From positions 1 through 64,000 of the forward strand of contig CAVOZJ010000005.1 in NCBI GenBank assembly GCA_963700885.1: 64,000 nucleotides of DNA, given 5' to 3'. The stretch's first letter is position 1. Every line of letters starts with the position of its first letter. The position numbers were made by a program, and so were the translations under genes. Source of the DNA: Anderseniella sp963700885. Lineage in GTDB: Bacteria; Pseudomonadota; Alphaproteobacteria; Rhizobiales; Aestuariivirgaceae. The notes beneath the pieces were generated by a model. It did not search any database and was not told the DNA's origin. It worked only from the letters and a program-made list of their open reading frames with translations. Positions 59,109-64,000 of this stretch are shown piece after piece.

Positions 59109-59536
59109 GCCCGTGCTCCGATAGCCTTGGTACCTTCGTAATTGAGCATCCACGGTGTGCCATACTTGTCGGTGAACATGGCGAAGCGCTCGGCCCAGAA
59201 CGTTTCTTCGGGCGCCATCTCGACCGATAGTGCATCCTTGGCGAGGGCGGCGTGGACGCGGTCGAATTCCTCGCGCGATGCTGGCGCTATCGAGACCCGG
59301 AAGCCGCTGGGTTTGTCGTACATGTCCTCGGTGTTGTCGGATGCCATGACAGTGGCGCTTCCCAGTGACATTGCCATGTTCATCACCATGTCGTCGCCGC
59401 CGGGCATGCGGCTTTCCTGATCAGGGGCGTCGGCGTTGCGGAGAACGCCCTTTATCTCACCGCCGAGAACCTCGGCATAGTGGGACATTGCCTCAAGACA
59501 ATTCCCTTTGAAGAAGAGATAGATTGTCGGTTCCAT
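59105..59536 (-). CDS. VOC family protein (PhnB-like), second
   Basis: This 143-residue protein from the ATG at 59536 starts EPTIYLFFKGNCLEAMSHY and has EVLGGEIKGVLRNADAPD, MNMAMSLGSATVMASDN and FTDKYGTPWMLNYEG, matching the PhnB/YjdN glyoxalase-like group. The biochemical role of this group is unclear. It is the first gene of the four-gene unit and lies 78 bases downstream of the tetR gene on the same strand, so a shared or nearby promoter is likely. Confidence 0.87.
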   Translation of the reverse strand: MEPTIYLFFKGNCLEAMSHYAEVLGGEIKGVLRNADAPDQESRMPGGDDMVMNMAMSLGSATVMASDNTEDMYDKPSGFRVSIAPASREEFDRVHAALAKDALSVEMAPEETFWAERFAMFTDKYGTPWMLNYEGTKAIGARA

Positions 59537-59614
59537 TTCTGTTTTCTCCCTTGGTGTTGATGTTCGGGTATGAGGGTTTGCCATGTGTGATGGTGGGATT
59601 GCCTTGAAACAACA

Positions 59615-60253
59615 TTATGGCTTCCCGGTTTTTTTGTGCGGCGTGAACAGCATTTCGATATAGCGTTTTAGATGATCGACGCTGTCGCGCGCGATGGCGC
59701 GGTCACCGGTCGCCTTGGCGAGGATGAAAGCCCCCTGCAGCGCGGCCTGGGTGTGGGCGGCGAGGCTGGCTGCCGTCCAGTCCCCTTCAATGCCGCGCGC
59801 GGCCATCGCCGCTTCTATATCGGGCTCCAGCGTCGCGGCGTGACCGAAAATGCTGGCGGCGCAGGCATCGCGGACCGCCGGATGCGAGGCATACACCTCC
59901 TGGGTCATGGTACCGGCAAGGCAGGTGAACTCAGCGAGCTCGCCCTCAATGATATCCTTGCGGAATTCGACATAGCCGATCACCCGGTCGAGCGGATCCT
60001 CGTGATCGTGATAGGGTGCGTTGGCGAAGAAGACGGAGGTCGTCTCGGCCCAGTAGTCGGCGGCGGCGACACCCAGATCCTCCTTGGTTTTAAAATGGTG
60101 GAAATAAGCCCCCTTGGTGACGCCGGCCGCCTTGCAAAGGTTTTCTACCGACGTCGCGGCGAATCCCTTCATACGAATGACGTCCTGTGCGGCTTTCAGA
60201 AGCCTGGTACGGGCATCTCCGCGTTCGGGTTGGTGTTTCGTTGGCCTGGGCAT
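59615..60253 (-). CDS. TetR-family transcriptional regulator
   Basis: This 212-residue repressor starts at the ATG at 60253. The helix-turn-helix is at about 14-60 (RTRLLKAAQDVIRMKGFAAT, then SVENLCKAAGVTKGAYFHHF). The C-terminal ligand domain has AEFTCLAGTMTQEVYASHPAV, typical of the TetR group that controls detoxification genes. A palindromic operator lies 10 bases upstream of the start, indicating autorepression. It probably also controls the downstream VOC-VOC-DUF1428-AHSA1 genes on the same strand. Confidence 0.9.
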   Translation of the reverse strand: MPRPTKHQPERGDARTRLLKAAQDVIRMKGFAATSVENLCKAAGVTKGAYFHHFKTKEDLGVAAADYWAETTSVFFANAPYHDHEDPLDRVIGYVEFRKDIIEGELAEFTCLAGTMTQEVYASHPAVRDACAASIFGHAATLEPDIEAAMAARGIEGDWTAASLAAHTQAALQGAFILAKATGDRAIARDSVDHLKRYIEMLFTPHKKTGKP

Positions 60254-60262
60254 AAAGTTTAC

Positions 60263-60280
60263 ATACCGTACATACGGTAT
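60263..60280. promoter_or_regulatory. TetR operator
   Basis: ATACCGT-ACAT-ACGGTAT is a perfect inverted repeat with 7-bp arms, 10 bases upstream of the tetR start codon. The spacing and position are those of an autorepressor site. Confidence 0.75.
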
Positions 60281-60540
60281 TAATGTCAACAGCTCGACTC
60301 CAACCTGCCGGATCTTTTTCGATAGCCCCGGATCAGGCTTCATGATCACCGGGACTTGATCCGGCGGATTTTCGACGGCGTTTGGAAACCTTTGCCGGGG
60401 TCATGACCAGCGGGACTGTCATCTTTTCGTACATTGTCAGCAGATGCTCCAGATCGGCTTCAGGAGCCGGCGGTCTGGGGAGGTGTTGTAAACGAGACCG
60501 ATAACAGCGCTCTGTCGGCGCTTTCAACGATCCTGACGCC

Positions 60541-60623
60541 TTTCCATTATTGCTGCCGGCTGATTTCCCGTCCCGTGCCAGGCACACATGGCTTGCAATT
60601 GCAACTGGTGACTGGCGGCTGAG
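60541..60623 (+). repeat. Duplicate of the recQ 3' end and flank
   Basis: Positions 60546-60564 read ATTATTGCTGCCGGCTGA, against ATTGTTGCTGCCGGCTGA at the recQ end (57707-57724). Both are followed by CAGGCAC, ATGGCT, GCAA or CCAA, and ACTGGC in the same order up to CTGAG, with small gaps. The two copies flank the AHSA1-to-TetR block. The rest of 60281-60647 shows no convincing gene, though a weak minus frame exists (60333-60587). Confidence 0.6.
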
Positions 60624-60647
60624 CCATCACCGGAACTGCCGGCAAAT

Positions 60648-61121
60648 CTAACCGGTAAACTCAATCCTGCCTTCAGGCAGAAGGTACAGAACCAGCGCCC
60701 GGCCGTCTGTCACTGTCGGATGATGCGCGCTGCCGGGCAGGTTCACGCACCAGCCTGCACCATGCCCATCAAACTTCGCATCCTTCGTAACCGGCATGAC
60801 CATGCAGACTTCACCTGTCGGGTGGCGGTGATGGGGTCCGACAATGTCGGTGAGATCAACGACGTCGATGCTGAGATCTCGCGTTTCACTCGATGGTTCG
60901 ACTACCCGCCCGAAGCGCCGCCCTACTCCGCCCTGGCTGCACATCCAGCCTGCCTCGATGGCTTCATGACAGGCTCGCTCGACCTGGCGAAACTTCTCGG
61001 CATTCGCGGGAAATGTCGAGTTCAATTTCTCTTCCAGGCCAGGAACGACCCCGGTTTGCGCAATGGTCTCGATGACAGGCCGCATGACTGCCTCAAATTG
61101 CCTTTTCTGCTGTAGCGACAT
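60648..61121 (-). CDS. DUF4863 family protein
   Basis: This 157-residue protein carries RPVIETIAQTGVVPGLEEKLN, then CSQGGVGRRFGRVVEPSSET, and a cupin-like segment VGPHHRHPTGEVCMVMPVT with HxHP and Glu that could bind metal, plus GWCVNLPGSAHHPTVTDG. This matches DUF4863; some family members are described as 4-hydroxylaminobenzoate lyases in nitrobenzoate degradation (from memory). The role here is unproven. It is a single gene. Confidence 0.75.
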   Translation of the reverse strand: MSLQQKRQFEAVMRPVIETIAQTGVVPGLEEKLNSTFPANAEKFRQVERACHEAIEAGWMCSQGGVGRRFGRVVEPSSETRDLSIDVVDLTDIVGPHHRHPTGEVCMVMPVTKDAKFDGHGAGWCVNLPGSAHHPTVTDGRALVLYLLPEGRIEFTG

Positions 61122-61176
61122 GCCCTCATGGTCTCCTTGTCGAATTCTGTTGAACCCGGATCATGCAATACAATGC

Positions 61177-61416
61177 TCAATTCTGCGAAAGCATCGAGGC
61201 AATCTCGTCCTTCAGATGAAGCCGCTGCTTTCTAAGATCAGTAGAACGCTCATCGGTTGATGGCTCCACCCTGGTTTCAATGCGATGAATCTCGCGATTG
61301 ACAAGGTGATACTCATCAAAAAGCCTGGCAAAATGCGCGTCTGACATTTTCAGTTCGTGAAGTCTTTCTGCCTTGTCAGGAAATTCCTCGGCAAGCTCAT
61401 GCGGAACGTGAGACAA
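61177..61416 (-). CDS. YdcH family (DUF465) small protein
   Basis: This 79-residue coiled-coil protein begins at a TTG (61416), seven bases after AGAGGGGA; the frame continues upstream to 61455 without a site. It has SHVPHELAEEFPDKAERLHEL, HFARLFDEYHLVNREIHRIE and ends LRKQRLHLKDEIASML, the standard YdcH/DUF465 pattern. The function is unknown. Confidence 0.85.
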   Translation of the reverse strand: MSHVPHELAEEFPDKAERLHELKMSDAHFARLFDEYHLVNREIHRIETRVEPSTDERSTDLRKQRLHLKDEIASMLSQN

Positions 61417-61538
61417 TTTTATTCCCCTCTTTTTGTTTGGAATGGTTAGCAGCACGGTAGCGCCGCGATTTCCGGTTCACCTTGACCTGCGTCAAACCAC
61501 AGCTCTTATCCGACACGGATTCTCTGCCGAAAATTCTT

Positions 61539-61820
61539 TCAATGCGCATGCTCTAAGCTGATCTTCAACCGTGATCCCGTTGCCGCTGCATAGCGTTGCA
61601 GTGCCTTCATCGAAGGGCTGACGCTGCCACTTTCCAGCTTGGCGACATAGGACTGCGAGGTCTGCATCTTCGCAGCGACCTGCTCCTGCGTCATATCGGC
61701 TTCAGCGCGGGCACGGATCAGCGCCTCGGCAATCGAAAACTCTTCGGCCAGGGAATCGTATTCGGCACGCACATCGGGCCGCTCCAGCAATTTCTTTTTC
61801 AGCGCATTCAGCTTTGTCAT
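61539..61820 (-). CDS. XRE-family antitoxin (HigA-like)
   Basis: This 93-residue protein has a helix-turn-helix at about 33-88 (ALIRARAEADMTQEQVAAKM, then QTSQSYVAKLESGSVSPSMK). The N-terminal YDSLAEEFSIAEALI helix is typical of HigA/RelB-like antitoxins. It overlaps the toxin gene by four bases, and the toxin comes first, the order characteristic of higBA. It would bind and neutralise the toxin and repress the pair. Confidence 0.87.
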   Translation of the reverse strand: MTKLNALKKKLLERPDVRAEYDSLAEEFSIAEALIRARAEADMTQEQVAAKMQTSQSYVAKLESGSVSPSMKALQRYAAATGSRLKISLEHAH

Positions 61821-62140
61821 TTCACTTCCTCCGCCCGCTTCAAAGCGAGCTCAATTTCACGGCGTGGGGTCTTCTGGGTTTTTTTCGCAAACACGCGAAC
61901 CACGACAACCCGTTTCGGTTTTGCCACCACATAAAGGGCGCGGGAGATACCATCCCTGCCTTTCATCCGGATTTCCCAAAGCGACCCTTCCAGATGCTTC
62001 ACATGGGGCTCTCTGACACGTTCCAGACCCAAAGCCTGAATCAGCTCGCCAATGCGAATGAACTTGGCAATCTGATCAGCCGGAAGAGCCTCCAACTCCG
62101 CGTCAACCGTCACATTGAGTGTCTCAACAACCCACACCAT
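61817..62140 (-). CDS. HigB-like toxin (phage Gp49/RelE superfamily)
   Basis: This 107-residue protein from the ATG at 62140 has VVETLNVTVDAELEALPADQ, KHLEGSLWEIRMKGRDGISR, ALYVVAKPKRVVVVRVFAKK and TPRREIELALKRAEEV. This is the Gp49-like HigB family, which cleaves mRNA at the ribosome. The basic KKTQKTPRREIE tail is where catalytic residues lie. An upstream TTGCAA/TATATT pair (62165-62170 and 62142-62147) is too close to the ATG to be its promoter, so the true promoter or start remains uncertain. Confidence 0.85.
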   Translation of the reverse strand: MVWVVETLNVTVDAELEALPADQIAKFIRIGELIQALGLERVREPHVKHLEGSLWEIRMKGRDGISRALYVVAKPKRVVVVRVFAKKTQKTPRREIELALKRAEEVK

Positions 62141-62200
62141 CAATATATCAAATCTGACATAATTTTGCAATCTCAATATTCTGACGAGAAAAGCCTTGTC

Positions 62201-62303
62201 CTATATCCCCTTGAACCAATCCGAATTGACCACAACTTTCTCGATCATCTCTGTCTTCACACCGAGTTCGTATTGCTTCAGCAACTCGCACAATCGCTCA
62301 GTT
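62201..62303 (-). pseudogene. C-terminal remnant of a restriction-endonuclease-like gene
   Basis: The minus frame ends ERLCELLKQYELGVKTEM, then IEKVVVNSDWFKGI and a TAG. This resembles the extreme C-terminus of Mrr-type restriction endonucleases (recognition by eye, unconfirmed). Upstream it runs into the IS3-type remnant at 62302, so the element probably destroyed the gene. Only about 34 codons remain. Confidence 0.4.
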
Positions 62304-62394
62304 GAAACCGGAGCAGCTTGAGATTGACAGGCTGCGCCGGGAAGTTGCGAAGCTGAAGGCGGAGCGCGACATCTTAAAAAAGGCCGCGGCCTGC
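62302..62394 (+). mobile_element. IS3-family OrfA fragment
   Basis: The plus frame from 62302 reads LKPEQLEIDRLRREVAKLKA, then ERDILKKAAA, the leucine-zipper end of an IS3-family OrfA. The A6G slippery heptamer used for OrfAB frameshifting is present at 62376-62382. OrfB is absent, so this is a fragment. Confidence 0.75.
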
Positions 62395-62466
62395 GTGCAC
62401 GGCCTCGCCGGCGCGGCTTGCCAAAGGACAATGGCGAGCGCCTGGTTGCATAGGTAACAGAACGTA

Positions 62467-63726
62467 CCGGACACATAGGTAACACTTTTCATTTTATGGG
62501 AGGTGTTGATGCCGTGGAAAGAGAGTTCGGTAATGGAAGAACGTTTACGATTTGTTGCGCGCCGTCTTGAGGGTGAAGGCATGAGCGATTTGTGCCGGGA
62601 GTTCGGGATTTCCCGCAAGACCGGCTACAGGATATTCAATGGCTACAAGGAACATGGCGTCGAGGCTTTGTGGGATCGTTCGCGGCGCCCGGTCCGGTAT
62701 GCCAATCAGTTGCCCGGCGCCATTGAGCGGATGATTGTCGAGTGCAAGCGCGGGAAGCCTCACTGGGGAGCCCGGAAGATCCGGGAGCTGCTTGTGCGGC
62801 GTCTGGCCGGCGATGTGCGGATTCCGGCCAAGAGCACGGTGCATGCAGTGCTGGACCGTCATGGCCTGGTCAGGCGAGGCCGGCAGAGAAGGCGCCACAA
62901 GGCGACCGGAACTGCGCTTTCACAAGCCATGTTACCCAACCAGTTGTGGTGTGCCGACTACAAGGGGGAGTTCAAGCTCGGTAACAGCCAATACTGTTAC
63001 CCCCTGACGGTGACGGATCAGGCCTCGCGCATGCTTTTGATGAGCGAAGCCCATGATTCAACCAAGGAGATCAATGCCTTGTCGGCCTTCGAGCGGCTGT
63101 TTGAAGAGCGCGGCCTGCCGGACGCCATGAGAACGGATAACGGTTTGCCGTTCGCTTCGCCCCAACGGGCTTTATAATTTGTCCAGACTGTCAGTGTGGT
63201 GGTTGCGTCTCGGCATCCGGATCGAACGCATCAGGCCAGGCCATCCCCAGCAGAACGGCCGACATGAACGGATGCATCTGACGCTGAAGAAGGAAACAAC
63301 CAGGCCTCCGGGAGCAAACAGCCTGCAGCAGCAGGCCCGCTTCGACGAGTTCATCAAGCGAATTCAACACACAAAGGCCCCATGAAGCGCTCGATATGAA
63401 GTGCCCGAATGAGCTCTATTCACCATCCGAGCGCCCCTACCAGGGCCTGCCGGACGTTGAATATCCATTCCATGACAAGGACATTCTCGTCACCGCCTGC
63501 GGACGCATCTGCATGCATCGGAAAAAGATCAACATATCAACCGTCATGGCCGGTCAAAGGCTTGGCATAAAGGAGGTCGACGATGGAATATGGCTCGTCA
63601 TCGTTCATGCAGCCACGATTTGGGATATATCGACCTGGAGCAGAAAACATTGCAGACTATCGACAACCCGTTCGGCACGAGGTTGTCACCCATGTCTTAG
63701 GTACAATCTGTTACCTATGTCTCCGG
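62467..63726 (+). mobile_element. Degenerate IS481-like element with broken transposase
   Basis: Near-identical inverted ends are CCGGACACATAGGTAACA (62467-62484) and TGTTACCTATGTCTCCGG (63709-63726). The transposase starts at about 62503 with a helix-turn-helix (GMSDLCREFGISRKTGYRIF) and the DDE core: WCADYKGEF, then MRTDNGLPFASP. It is broken by frame changes near 63160, 63365 and 63600. The later pieces HPQQNGRHERMHLTLKKE and GRICMHRKKINISTVMAGQR are in other frames, ending at TAG (about 63698-63700). It is clearly non-functional. Confidence 0.85.
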
Positions 63727-63742
63727 GTCGGACACCGTAATT

Positions 63743-63821
<79 letters not shown>

Positions 63822-63833
63822 CCAACAAATCGA

Positions 63834-63857
63834 AAGCGAGGGCAGTGGCCCTCGCTT
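63834..63857. terminator. Hairpin beside tRNA-fMet
   Basis: AAGCGAGGGC-AGTG-GCCCTCGCTT is a perfect 10-bp stem with a 4-base loop, 13 bases from the 5' end of the minus-strand tRNA. It may terminate a transcript entering from beyond the window. It lacks a clean T-tract. Positions 63858-64000 show no gene. Confidence 0.45.
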
Positions 63858-64000
63858 GTGAAACAGTATGTAGCAACTCGATGACAGGAATGAAAGGGTA
63901 AAATTCCATAAAATTTGGCCGGGTGGCACAACTGTCTTTTCACGCCGGCTCAAGTCGCAAGATCAGGAGTTCGTTACAATCCGCAGCCTGGGTTTTGCAT

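Noticed and set aside
62142..62170. Minus-strand promoter-like TTGCAA/TATATT pair before the HigB-like gene
   Set aside because: The -10 would place the transcript start inside the gene's first codons, so it does not fit the chosen ATG.

Overview
The window looks like chromosome of a free-living alphaproteobacterium, most likely of the order Hyphomicrobiales. This rests on the alphaproteobacterial style of the rplM-rpsI pair behind a PaaI-type thioesterase, small alphaproteobacterial families (DUF6489, YdcH/DUF465), ChoXWV/BetI/BetA choline use, a TRAP transporter, and a 47-bp dispersed palindromic repeat of a kind common between Hyphomicrobiales genes. No species can be named from sequence alone.

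Layout. 1-3.4 kb is accessory DNA: a gene wreck cut by an IS21-like end, a HipBA toxin-antitoxin module with a striking array of four operators, and an IS630 transposase remnant. 3.4-6.4 kb holds a four-gene minus-strand operon (secreted protein, enoyl-CoA hydratase-like, VOC, CoA-binding) divergent from a thioesterase, then ribosomal genes rplM-rpsI. 7.7-18.3 kb carries an MFS transporter, a methyltransferase, katG, a small ion channel and an RND efflux pair. 18.4-25.3 kb has a haloacid dehalogenase, a cobalt-type nitrile hydratase (alpha, beta, activator), CcdA, a DUF1007/NicO metal transport pair, an unusual exported FAH-family protein and a DUF302 protein. 25.4-31.3 kb is choline uptake and oxidation (choVWX against betI-betA). 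31.3-41 kb has a permease, a complete TRAP system, a D-amino-acid transaminase-like enzyme, an MBL hydrolase, a thiolase, and amtB (frameshifted in a C-run) with glnK.

41.3-55.6 kb is a catabolic block: an IorAB-type molybdenum hydroxylase, paaI-paaK, an Asp/Glu racemase-like protein, a Rieske oxygenase, two flavin reductases, a trimethylamine-dehydrogenase-like flavoprotein, a LysR regulator, a DUF1028 protein and an HpaB-type monooxygenase. Its most unusual gene (52185-53348) fuses a flavin reductase to a LysR-type effector-binding domain with no DNA-binding domain. It sits directly behind the HpaB-type gene, and its effector domain resembles that of the neighbouring LysR. My inference is that one ligand may control both the transcription factor and the reductase enzyme.

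55.9-64 kb holds recQ, a TetR-controlled group of small proteins (AHSA1, DUF1428, two VOC) flanked by copies of the recQ tail, a DUF4863 protein, YdcH, a HigBA-like toxin-antitoxin pair, debris of a restriction-endonuclease-like gene and two IS elements, and an initiator tRNA.

A second unexplained element is a 265-bp, highly structured, transposase-less repeat with 32-bp terminal inverted repeats. It is present twice in opposite orientation (25437-25701 and 41013-41277), about 98% identical by eye.
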